Part shown: positions 54,097 to 63,490 of the stretch, piece by piece
How positions within the stretch are numbered: position 1 is the first letter of the stretch
How the letters are laid out: every line of letters begins with the position of its first letter
Assembly (NCBI GenBank): GCA_024305405.1
Contig: JAKNDB010000064.1
Span: forward strand, 248,001 to 312,000
Length of the DNA: 64,000 bases
Source: Dirofilaria immitis
Lineage: Eukaryota > Nematoda > Chromadorea > Rhabditida > Onchocercidae
Direction: 5' to 3'
Position numbers and translations under genes: made by a program
The notes under the pieces: generated by a model
Databases searched by the model: none
Told to the model about the DNA's origin: nothing
The model's input: only the letters and a program-made list of their open reading frames with translations

Positions 54097-54437
54097 TTAA
54101 TAACCTGTCCAATGTTGACATTCATTACGTATTAAATTTGTAATAGAGGCTACGTAAGTTGAAGGTATTTGACAGCTACTACCTGTATGGGTGTGATCGA
54201 TTGATTGGCGGCGATGAATGAGATGTCCGGTTTGTAAGACTGTCTGTCCGTTTGCTTCCAATGGTAGTAGATCAAGTTGCAAGTGAATGGTAGCATCCGC
54301 CCTTGACATTTTTTGGTAAGTCGCTGTTCCAGCAGCGACAATGTACATCGGTAAAGGCGGACTGCGATTCCGAGAGGAGTCATTTCATAAGATGACGAAG
54401 CTGATTCTCGATGGTATTGACAAATGCTGACTGTCAT
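54097..54437 (-). CDS. Unrecognised coding exon or small gene
   Basis: A less AT-rich block with strong codon character on the minus strand. The 5' part reads MTVSICQYHRESASSSYE. After one A is restored in the run at 54383-54385 it continues NDSSRNRSPPLPMYIVAAGT, then DATIHLQLDLLPLEANGQT, and ends RNECQHWTGY with TAA at 54097-54099; about 113 residues. Without the correction both halves are open in different frames. An in-frame stop just before the ATG supports a start at 54437, though an acceptor-like GTCAG after it could mean an internal exon. No family is recognised, and no membrane segment is visible. Confidence 0.5.
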
Positions 54438-55348
54438 TCATTTGATATCACAGAATCAGTACATCTGATAACACATTCAAAGCCTTCCTGAATCTCTCTT
54501 CGCTGCCTTTTGACATAATAAATTTTTCTTTTTAGAGCTCTTTTTAGAGATAACTGAAATCATCTAATATCTTGAAGATTTCATGTCGAAATTACAATCA
54601 AAAATATCATTTGCGGAATGACCTCCAAAAACTTAATAATGATTGGAACGTGCGATGCGTTATTTTCTGACGAAAGAAATCATCGAAAGAAGTTCAGAAT
54701 CTCGTAAGGAAGAATTTATTAAATAGATCAGCAATTGTCAACTTACAAAGAGATAGCACGAAACTGTAAATAATAAGATTACTCATGATTTCGATCAGAT
54801 TGTAATTCGGATTCAGATATGGAAAACAACAAGGCTACGTTAAAATTCAAATTATTATGAAAATTTGTTGATGCTTATTGACATAGAAAAATAGATGTCA
54901 TAGCGGTTGTATTGAATGAGAATCTCCAAAAATATCTAAGTAGAGTTGATAAATATTCGAAAATATTATTGGTAAATTGATCGCTAAGCTTTCTTTTTCG
55001 TCATTAGTTCAATTGAACAATTTCTCTTAGGTTCTTCTTAAGAGTTTTCTTGAGCAGTGGACCGATCATTACGATCACCTTTAAAATTGACTTCTTCCGG
55101 TTGATCTTTCTTCATATACTAGAAATTTGTTTATTGCATTTCAGATAATAACACATAATTTACAATATATTAAACATAGCGTAGAAATCAGTAGTCTGGT
55201 TTTACTAAGGTATTTCTATCATACATTCATATTTTATGAAGTCAGGTTTTTCAGAATCATTTTGAAGAAATTCAACTAAATATGTTTCAGTGATAATTCA
55301 GGTCCAAAGCATCAGTACCTGATGAACTCTCCAAACCATACAAATAAT
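54438..55348. other. Spacer between unrecognised exon and U1
   Basis: AT-rich, with no supported coding exon. The part next to U1 would hold U1 3'-end formation signals, which I cannot identify by eye. Confidence 0.45.
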
Positions 55349-55511
55349 TAGCGGGGAGCGCGAACGCAGCCCCAAACGCAAAAATTGTGCTGTTGGCTGA
55401 TCCCAGCTCGGGATAGCCACACGGGTCAACCAAACCCCAAGTGCAATGGTCAAGCCTCACCGTGGAGTTCCCGCCTTGTTGATCGCGAGATCCTCCCAGC
55501 CAGGTAAGTTT
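55349..55511 (-). ncRNA. U1: U1 spliceosomal snRNA
   Basis: RNA that recognises 5' splice sites in the spliceosome. On the minus strand the 5' end reads AAACTTACCTGG (complement at 55500-55511), the exact 5' splice-site-pairing sequence with the AAA start seen in nematodes. Then come a GC-rich stem I (GGCTGGGAGGATCTCGCGATC) region, the stem II loop ATTGCAC that binds U1A (55441-55447), an Sm site AATTTTTG (about 55377-55384) and the 3' stem-loop with GCTGCGTTCGCGC and four-C/four-G arms, ending near 55349. Length about 163 nt, against 164 in human U1. It stands out as a GC-rich island in AT-rich DNA. No open frame or splice context competes with this call. Confidence 0.95.
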
Positions 55512-56562
55512 ATGATCTTCTCCTTTCCATGGTATATCTATCTAGAGCTGCAATTATTGAGTGGCTTGCTGAATGTTATATTGCATTTGACAAATGAATG
55601 CAATATGTAGAGGGTATGGAGATAACGAGACGATGCACGCATATGCCTGTTTAAAAAAAAAAATCGCAAATGTCACTTCTTCTGTTACCCTTTACTCTCT
55701 CTGTGCCATTCCGTTGTTGAGCTGATAAGAGAAAGTCAAAGATTTATAAATTGTCGCTATGATAAAATCGCAAAATTCCAATTGCATGCATGCATGCATG
55801 TTTCGGATGGGAATCAATTAGATTAGTCAATCACCGCGATGCCCAAATCACTAATATATTACGCTAAAGCATTTTTGACTTTATGAAATCACTTTTTCAG
55901 GATCACGCCAGGTAGATGCCTATTACAGTATCCGGGTTTCTTATCCGGTCAACTCTTTTGTTAATATAATAAAAACTAGCCAAGTTCGCCATCTATTTTA
56001 TGGATAACATTCAGAGATGTACAGTTTCAGATCAGTATGAGGTTCCGAGAATGATTCGTCCTTATTTGTATCAGATATCTCAACTTGACCGAATATCTCG
56101 ATCATTTATATTATGTCGTTTTATATGATGAGATATCCCGATCATTTGATCAGGTATCCTTTTCACATTTAGAAAAAACAACCCTAGTTGATTTGTTCTA
56201 TCTGGAACCGAATTGCACAACAAATTATATCTTCAAATTTACTTGAAGCATTTATGGCTTTTAGGCCATTTTGTTGTATACATATATATATTCTCGAGGA
56301 AATAATATGCATCATATAAAACAGAAAAAACAAGCTTCTTCCCAAATTTCTAAAATATTCTTGACAAATCTTATCTATCATTCAGGATTAATTCGAATGA
56401 TTCATGGTTATGATATTTATCTGTCTAATTATCTCCTGATATTTATTACTATTTACGACGAATAAAATTTATTTGAAATTATTAGCAATACATTGAAACG
56501 ATACAGTAATATTTAAAAAATAAATTCATCCCATGTCCATTATTGATATCATTGAAAATTTA
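55512..56562. other. U1 upstream region and spacer
   Basis: U1 promoter elements (PSE) should lie within about 100 bases above 55511, but I cannot point to one with confidence. The GCATGCAT run at about 55785-55800 is a small dyad. From about 56345 the sequence resembles the 3' flank of the peptide gene at 57927-58421. Confidence 0.45.
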
Positions 56563-56981
56563 TCAATGAAATTTTGCTGGCACTGCTGTACAATCACATC
56601 CTCCTTATAACTATCACAATTTGGCTTATCATCTATCACACAATGCCAATATTTGCGACAATTTCTTTTACACAGTTGCGTCCTATAAATTTTAATAATT
56701 TATATTATCAATTTTCAGTATTATGAAATCAAAATCATAGTTGAAATTTTAAAAAAATAATCGTTTATAATTGTTACATTGAAAAGTTCAAATTTAAATT
56801 TGAAACTTATATTTTTAGTTATTTTTAAAGAGAAATTTTTATCTATGCCATGTATTTATCAAATTATTTGCATTCAAATTGATAAGATAAGAAATGATAA
56901 AACATACTGTCCATTTACTACATTCGAGATAGCAATGACAATTATGGCAATTAGCAAAAATAATTTAGTTATTTTCAACAT
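56563..56981 (-). CDS. Small secreted cysteine-rich peptide, copy A
   Basis: Exons 56908-56981 and 56563-56682, with a phase-2 intron. Exon 1 encodes a signal peptide (MLKITKLFLLIAIIVIAISN) ending VVNG. Exon 2 encodes the mature part, with six Cys spaced CX3CX5CX7CX6CXC (CKRNCRKYWHC, KPNC, then CDC). One A appears to be missing at 56605-56606: with it the frame reads GGCDC like its paralogue and stops after about 64 residues; without it the last two Cys are lost and the frame runs about 15 codons further. Role not known. The CX3C..C..C..CXC order resembles the core of ASABF-type nematode defensins but lacks their first and last Cys. It shares flanks with copy B by tandem duplication. Confidence 0.7.
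56877..56900. promoter_or_regulatory. GATA-site cluster in peptide A intron
   Basis: ATTGATAAGATAAGAAATGA followed by TAA, 8-31 bases inside the intron. Equivalent clusters occur at the same place in copies B and C. GATA factors such as ELT-2 drive intestinal genes in C. elegans; use here is inferred. Confidence 0.45.
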
Positions 56982-57316
56982 ATCGCTGTTTGAAATTGAA
57001 CCAACAATTTCAAAGCCTAAAATAAAATTTCCAGACAGATTGCAACAAAAAAAATGAACCAATTATTTGCTAAGCCAAGTAACCAACCACAAAACTTTTG
57101 CCAACAACAAAATGACTGAGAATATTCTGAAAGATCGATCATTTCATACCATCAAATAAAATTTGCATTTTATTAAAATGTAAATAAATTTTATTTCATT
57201 CCTTATAAAGAAAGGTATTAGCGAGGAGGAGAGGATATATTTATTTTCATTAAAATAAAATACAGTTGGGATAGATTTAATAATATTTAAAATATGTGTA
57301 TCAGATAGAATAGAAA

Positions 57317-57864
57317 TCAATCATCTCTATTCTATCTGATACACAACATCTTTTTGGGACTTTTTTTTCTGATAGTATTATCAGAAAAATTATGATATAA
57401 AATAAAATTACCTGTTTACTTTTAATGATATTTAAATTAAGTTTCATTCCCTAAATAATAAATAATATCATCCCATAAATGTTATTACTATTCGTAATCA
57501 TTGAGAAATGAAAATTATTCGAGAAATTCGCAGATAAAATTTACTTTTTAAATTAAAAAGTTATAAGTCATTTTTTACAAAAAATTTTTCAATAAACGAA
57601 ATTTCTTGCAAAATTAATTTTTTCAGAATTTTATTTGAATTATTAGCTCATTTGATGTGATGAAGTTTATATGAGAATTACTGCATTTTGAATATGATTT
57701 TACATCATTTCCTTGAGACAAATAGTCTTATGTATTATTATCATTTAGAGTAGTTGGAGAATAGATAGTAAACAAGTGATTTTATATCATTACTTTTTGA
57801 TAATATTATTATAGGAAAAATCCCAAAAAGATGTTGTGTATGAGATAGAATAGAGATGATTGAT
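57317..57864. mobile_element. Foldback or MITE-like element with about 100-bp inverted ends
   Basis: Left arm 57317-57422 and right arm 57768-57864 are inverted copies: ACAACATCTTTTTGGGA at 57342-57358 matches TCCCAAAAAGATGTTGT near 57819-57835. The similarity continues inward through a TGATATAAAAT block and GTTTAC. The ~345-bp interior has no open frame. The outer left end has an extra 14-bp hairpin (ATCAGATAGAATAG with CTATTCTATCTGAT). No transposase. Target-site duplications were not resolved. Confidence 0.65.
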
Positions 57865-57926
57865 CACTTCTAAAATATCCTTGATAGGCTTTATCTACTA
57901 TTTCCAACTTTTTAAATCTCTGCTAG

Positions 57927-58421
57927 CTATCTGAATATGATGTGATTGTTTGTGTTTGCAATAAGATGAAATTTATTCGAAATTATCACATAGATATCGA
58001 TTATCACTCTTTTATCGATTCTATTACAATCGTTAGCTAATATATTATTTTTTTTCGTTTTCACTGCCGAACAATCACAGCCTCCTTGATGACTATCACA
58101 ATTTGATTGCTCATTTATCACACATTGCCAAAAATTACGACAATTCCTTCTGCACAATGCCGTCCTGTAAATTTCAATAAATCATATTATCAATTAATAG
58201 TATTATTATAAAATCCAAAAGTAACAATTTGAAATTTAGAAAAATAAACAATTTTCAAGAGAAGAAAAAACAAATGTTTATTTTTATTTATTATTCTCAA
58301 ATTGAATTATTTAAATTGATAAGATAAGATAAGATAAAACATACTGTCGTCCAAAAATTACATTCGGCATAGCGATAACAATTACAATAATTAGCACAAA
58401 CAATTTCACTGTTTTCAACAT
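57927..58421 (-). CDS. Small secreted cysteine-rich peptide, copy B
   Basis: Exons 58345-58421 and 57927-58164, with a phase-2 intron at the same place as in copy A. The signal peptide is MLKTVKLFVLIIVIVIAMPN followed by VIFGR. The mature part has CRRNCRNFWQC, then C, then GGCDC, with the same six-Cys spacing. As read it continues 39 residues beyond the A-run at 58048-58055, to 104 residues. One more A in that run of eight would create an immediate TAA, giving about 65 residues and matching copy A; I think that is the true end. Promoter, intron and 3' flank are similar to copy A, so the two arose by tandem duplication. Function unknown; extracellular. Confidence 0.72.
58315..58340. promoter_or_regulatory. 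GATA-site cluster in peptide B intron
   Basis: ATTGATAAGATAAGATAAGA then TAAAAC: at least three overlapping GATAAG sites right after the exon 1 donor. Confidence 0.5.
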
Positions 58422-58934
58422 ATCGTCGTTTGATATTACGCTAACAATTTCAAAGCTAAAATAAAAATTTTGAAATGAATTATAAACAAAACAAAACAAA
58501 AAAATAACCAATCACTTCGTTGAGCGGAAACCGAACAACCAATCATAAAACTTTCATTAACATACAATAACAGAGAATGGTTTAAAAAGAAAAAAACGGC
58601 CAAACTATTTCATATCGTCTGTTAAATTTGCATTTTATTAAAATATAAATGTATAATAGCAATATGTAAATAAATTATTAAAAAATGAATTAATCATCTA
58701 TTCTTATCGATAAATATAAATTTATTCATATTGTTTAGCAAAATGTAAATTTAACAAATTGTATAAAATGATTAATCATTTAAGATATTTTTAATTATCT
58801 CATGTTGTTGGCACATTTTGCTTGATCAATTGCTTGATCTAATAAATAATTGGCCTATCTTTGATTAGGGCCTATCTTGAAATTTTATTTTATCCTCTAA
58901 ATTAGTTGTTAATGTTAATTGACGACAGAGCAAT

Positions 58935-59385
58935 ATGCTAAAAATAATCAAATTATTTCTATTAATAATTTTAATTATCATCGTTATATCTAATGTAATG
59001 GGAAAACGGTATATTTTTTTTTATCAATTCTTATCTTATCAATTTGATAAATACATAATACAAATAAACTGCTTGTTTTTTTACAACTAAAAAATTTACA
59101 TATTTTAAAAAAAATTTTAAAATTTAAAATTTTATTTTTAGCTTTTGAATGCAAAAATTAGGAATATTTGTTTTTTTTTTCAAATTTTAACTATTATTAT
59201 TATTGTATTTCAATAAATATGAATTATTTATTGAAATTTATAGAAAAGCATGGTGCAGAAATAAATGCATTATTTATTTTCGATGTTTGGAAAATGAAAA
59301 GCCATACTGTAAAAATTATACAGGAAATTGTATTTGCCCATTTTTCCCATCAAATTTTTTTCTCGTAAACGAAAGAGACCAATGA
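58935..59385 (+). CDS. Small secreted cysteine-rich peptide, copy C (inverted)
   Basis: Exons 58935-59008 and 59244-59385, on the opposite strand to copies A and B but with the same phase-2 intron. The signal peptide MLKIIKLFLLIILIIIVISN is followed by VMGKR. The mature part has CRNKCIIYFRC, KPYC, then CIC, with identical spacing CX3CX5CX7CX6CXC. It ends after a short hydrophobic and charged tail (VNERDQ); 71 residues. It has no frameshift, so it fixes the true frame of the family. Mature residues other than Cys and a few Lys/Pro/Asn have diverged, while the signal peptide is conserved. It could be an antimicrobial peptide or a host-directed effector; neither is shown. Confidence 0.75.
59021..59050. 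promoter_or_regulatory. GATA-site cluster in peptide C intron
   Basis: TTATCAATTCTTATCTTATC then AATTTGATAA. It has the same composition and position as in copies A and B, though this gene is on the other strand. Confidence 0.5.
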
Positions 59386-59872
59386 ATGCATAATATATTA
59401 ATTATTTCATGCCAATAAATATTCCTAGTGATAATGATAATTATTGATAATTATTGGTTTTCATTTCAGAATATATCAGTTTGAATAAAAATAAATATTT
59501 TGCAAAATGAGAAATTCTTTCTAATCATTTATTAGAAATATTAAATATGAAGCATTAAATAACAATAACAATAATGACAAAAAACAATTTATTTGATCAT
59601 TCTTATTTATCATTTCTTATCTTTTATTCTTTCACTTTGCTGACGATTATAATTATCGAGATTGATAGGATTAAAGATTGGCGTCTCATTTGTATATTTA
59701 TTTGACATAATCATTATCAGAATTACTGAAAAAGTTGAATAATATTTTCATACATATTCAGGAAGGAATCAGAATAAATTCTGGAATCTATATGATATGA
59801 TATATTGTAGATGATGAATTTTGAATAAAATAATTCATTCATATAAGAAATTATTCTTATCAGTTTGTGGCA
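59386..59872. other. Spacer between converging genes
   Basis: AT-rich region between the ends of peptide C and the kringle gene. It should hold both 3' UTRs. No other feature was seen. Confidence 0.5.
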
Positions 59873-62800
59873 TTATAACGAAGCATTTAAAAGAGATTTG
59901 ATAAAATAATAAAATAAGTTGAAAGATTGATTTAATAATTTCCGCATAACTTTACCGATAACAAAAGATAACAGGGCAATGCCTAACAATAATAGTGAAG
60001 CAAGCATTACATCACTTGAAACTTTACATCACCGATCCCGGTGACATTTTGTAACACATTTGTTTGTTCATTATCATTATCCTCTTCCTGAAAAAAATGT
60101 TTCAATAATTCGAAAAGATCAATCAAACAATTGATTCGTTTGATGTTTTAATAAGAGATACAGTACTATTTATCAATTTCATTAATTATTAATTATTTAT
60201 ATCCGGCAATATCAGAAAAAAAACCCCGATACCTCATCAGTAATTTTACTTCCTCCACATTTTTCTTCCATACCACAGCGATTTTCATCAATGATCGATG
60301 GCTCATGTATTGATCGATTACATGGACAATCAATAAAGCATGCTTGATATTCCACCTTATAGAGTAATCAAGAAAAAATTGGAAATAATATATAATTTAT
60401 TTAACAATTTCAAAATATCATATAATACTTATCTAATCTTAAAAATATAATTCAAATGATTTCAAATTTTATAAAAATTAATTAAGTAATTCATTTCATA
60501 TTATAATTTCATTTCATATTATAATCTAATATAACCTTTCGTCGATATTCAATTTCAATGAAACAACCAGCACCAATTGTAAATACATGATGATAGAGCG
60601 GATATTGTTGTGCCATATCAATTCGAGCCCTTTTATCAATACCACGTAGAAAATCTCCAAGAGTAAAGCATCGATTGCTAAATTAAATTTTTCATTTTTA
60701 TCTTTTATAAAATAATACCGAATTACTATTCAATATTTAATTAATTAAGAATAATGAAATTAAAAATTAAATATGTATGAAGTAATCTAATGTTGTAATA
60801 ACAGAATCTTAAGTTATCTTTGTAGAATGATAAGATAATCATTATATTGACAAAAATTCTGTTAAGCTATCTTTGTAGAATGATAAGATAATCATTATAT
60901 TGACAAAAATTCTGTTATCTTTGTAGAATGATAAGATAATCATTATATCGGCAAAAATACATGATAAATGCTACTTCTATTTATTTAACGTAATCTATTC
61001 GATTACTAACCTAACCATCAAACGACCTTTTGAATGAGCAAATACATTTTTTATCCTTGGCTTTTTATTTTTGTCATATAATATTTCATCACGAAATATT
61101 TTCAAATATATCGTATCATTCTGAATTTTAAAACAGAAATGAATTTTTTTCTTAAGAATCAAATTTTATTACTTCATATTTAAAAAAAAAAATAAAATTC
61201 TCAATGATTGCCAGAAGATCATCAATGATTGCCAGAAGATCATCAGTGATTGCCAGAAGATCATCAATGATTTCTCATTTTTTTTTAATAGAAGTAAAGG
61301 ATATGGAGATCATAGAATCATAAAATTCTGTATATTATCAATTTTTAAAACCAAACTGTTTTCATATTCTTCATCTTTTGTTGATGCAGAAGAATTTCAT
61401 ATGCGAAAAAAGGTGATATGCAATTTTCACCACGGAAATTATAGTTTCGCGGTCCATAATATGGGAAACGTCGACGTATCGGGCTTACTTGTGAAACCGG
61501 CCAACAAGGTATCTAAAAATGATCTTGAAATGTTGGATTAATTTGTTTGCTTTCCTTCCGATATATATATATATATATTTATCGTGATCTTTTCAGATAC
61601 GTAACTGCTGACATTGTTATCTTCACATGCCAAAAACATGGTCTCCAACGTGTAAAAAGTGGTCCGCCATCTCCTCGAAATGTCCGTTCACGATCCATGC
61701 GATCGGCACCGGCCTCTTTGAATAATTCAGACAACCTGCACGAGAAATTTCATTTTGAATTTTACTCAGTTTCGAAATCTATTTATATTTAAATTTAGCA
61801 ATAAAATTGACATTAGCACTTTCCATTTTCCAGAAGAATTAATCAATCATTTCTGATTTGATAAACGATAAGTTTGGAAGAACGAAATGGAAAATATTTC
61901 ATTTGATAAATTTACGCCTTTCGAAATCAATTAATATTTTCATTCTGAAACTTTATAAGTTTTAAATTGATTAACAAGATATCGCAATACTGCTATTAAT
62001 ATTAATTAAATTTCTGAAATCTTGTAGTAACCAATATCGTTGTTTCGGGAATGGTTCATCAATATCCGCATATGTCCATGGACCAGCAATTCGTGTTTGT
62101 AGTCCTGTCTGATAGCAACGTAAACGTGTTGAAATATCACGAGGATAATTTCGAATATAATCATTAAAATATGTTGGTATAAACATTGGCCTAATTTTAG
62201 AATCAATACGTATAACACTTGATACATCAATAATATCACTCAAATCTAAATTATTAATATTTAATCAATAAATAATGAAATAAAGTTTTAATTTAATGCA
62301 TATTTCATTTATTTGAATATCATTTACCTTAATTAATGAAGAAATCGAGAAATGAATTCAAATTAGAATTCATTACTCGATTCAAAATAAATATGAAACT
62401 TATAGAAATATTATCAAAATGTAAAAGATAATTTAACTAATAGGCTTATTGATAAATGGCATAAAATGATAAAACGATAATAAAGCTTAATTTATTGACG
62501 TGAAAGACGTGATGATTCAGCGGATGAATTGTATACCTTTAATCGATTCACTATTTGTTTCAATAGTTGGCGCACCATTGAACAATAATGATGATGGTAA
62601 CATATATGGAAAAACATTTTTGCAAGACAAAATTCTGGATGATTGTATGATTCACATTGCTTGAAACATGCTTCTCGTCGAATTCGAAATTCACTCTAAA
62701 GATGTAAAATAAAATTTTATGCATGAGAAGCTAAATCATTGATTGATTCATAGATTTACTAATTCAATCAATATTGATATATTATAATGGTCAGAAGATT

Positions 62801-63490
62801 AAAAACAACCTGATATACTATTTAAATATTGGATCGTATATAATTTAGGGTTAACCTTTGACCCTTTGAATTGGCTGCTTTTTTAAAATACTAAATGCTA
62901 ATTTTTCTAATAAACTTTTTTAAATGCCAACCATTACAAAACACCATGGTCCCATATGCCAATCATTCGGATTACGACAGTAATTTTCCAACGAATGCAT
63001 TCCACTTGATAATTTAGTTGGACCATATCTTATAGATGGACCAAAATGACTACTAAAATCAGTCGCTTGAAAAGTTGAATTTATTTCATCCCAACGTAAA
63101 CAACTTTTACCACTGAAAAATGCAATGATAAAAATTCATCATAAAAATATATGCCTTACCTTATTCATCATTAACTCTTAATTTATCAATTTTATTATCT
63201 ACGAAATTTAATTATATCACTATGTTGTTAACAAAAAAAAAAATTAATTTAAGAAAATTAAAACTAACGAAAATGAAACAGATTGAAATCCACGATACCA
63301 TGACATACGATCAATTGATTTTCTACAACTTATCCTATGATCAATGATATTCACATTGCATGTACTAATAAAATATTTCCCATTAATTAATTTCAAGCAA
63401 ATATTTTGTCGAAATTTAGGCCGTTTATAGCAAATTGGTGTAGTAATATCAATGTTAAACATTTGAAAGATATGTTCAGTGGTAGAATTC
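59873..63490 (-). CDS. Kringle-containing single-pass membrane protein (5' end missing or unresolved)
   Basis: Ten exons with closing phases: 63269-63490, 62932-63112, about 62509-62695, 62032-62245, 61627-61735, 61357-61512, 61011-61120, 60536-60677, 60233-60355, 59873-60087; about 552 residues visible. Exon 2 has a kringle signature (GKSCLRWDEIN, then LENYCRNPNDW and GPWCF). Further Cys pairs lie in exon 3 (REACFKQCES), exon 5-6 (WRPCFWHIPCW), exon 8 and exon 9 (ACFIDCPCNRS). The last exon has a membrane segment (MLASLLLLGIALLSFVIGKV) and about 25 cytoplasmic residues, with no kinase. One A is missing at 60016-60017. Kringles in animals occur in ROR kinases and blood proteases, but here neither a kinase nor a protease follows. 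The remaining domains are unrecognised. The start is probably upstream, perhaps beyond the window. The exon 3 donor has two equal options (low end 62509 or 62500). Confidence 0.72.
60817..60956. repeat. Tandem repeat, about 50-bp unit, 3 copies, in an intron
   Basis: TCTTTGTAGAATGATAAGAT followed by AATCATTATATTGACAAAAA at 60817, 60870 and 60918. The spacing is 53 and 48 because of a small insertion. Confidence 0.9.
61200..61271. repeat. 24-bp tandem repeat, 3 copies, in an intron
   Basis: ATCAATGATTGCCAGAAG repeated every 24 bases with one substitution. Confidence 0.9.

Noticed and set aside
55493..55520. A strong 5' splice donor (CAGGTAAGT) on the plus strand suggesting a coding exon
   Set aside because: It is the complement of the U1 5' end. 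No open frame with coding character precedes it.
59873..60087. The membrane protein as a DEG/ENaC channel subunit
   Set aside because: Only one membrane segment is visible, and it lacks the GxS-type selectivity motif expected before or within the second helix of that family.
59873..63490. The kringle gene as a ROR/CAM-1 receptor kinase
   Set aside because: No frizzled-type domain is seen before the kringle, and the chain ends in one membrane helix plus a short tail without kinase motifs.
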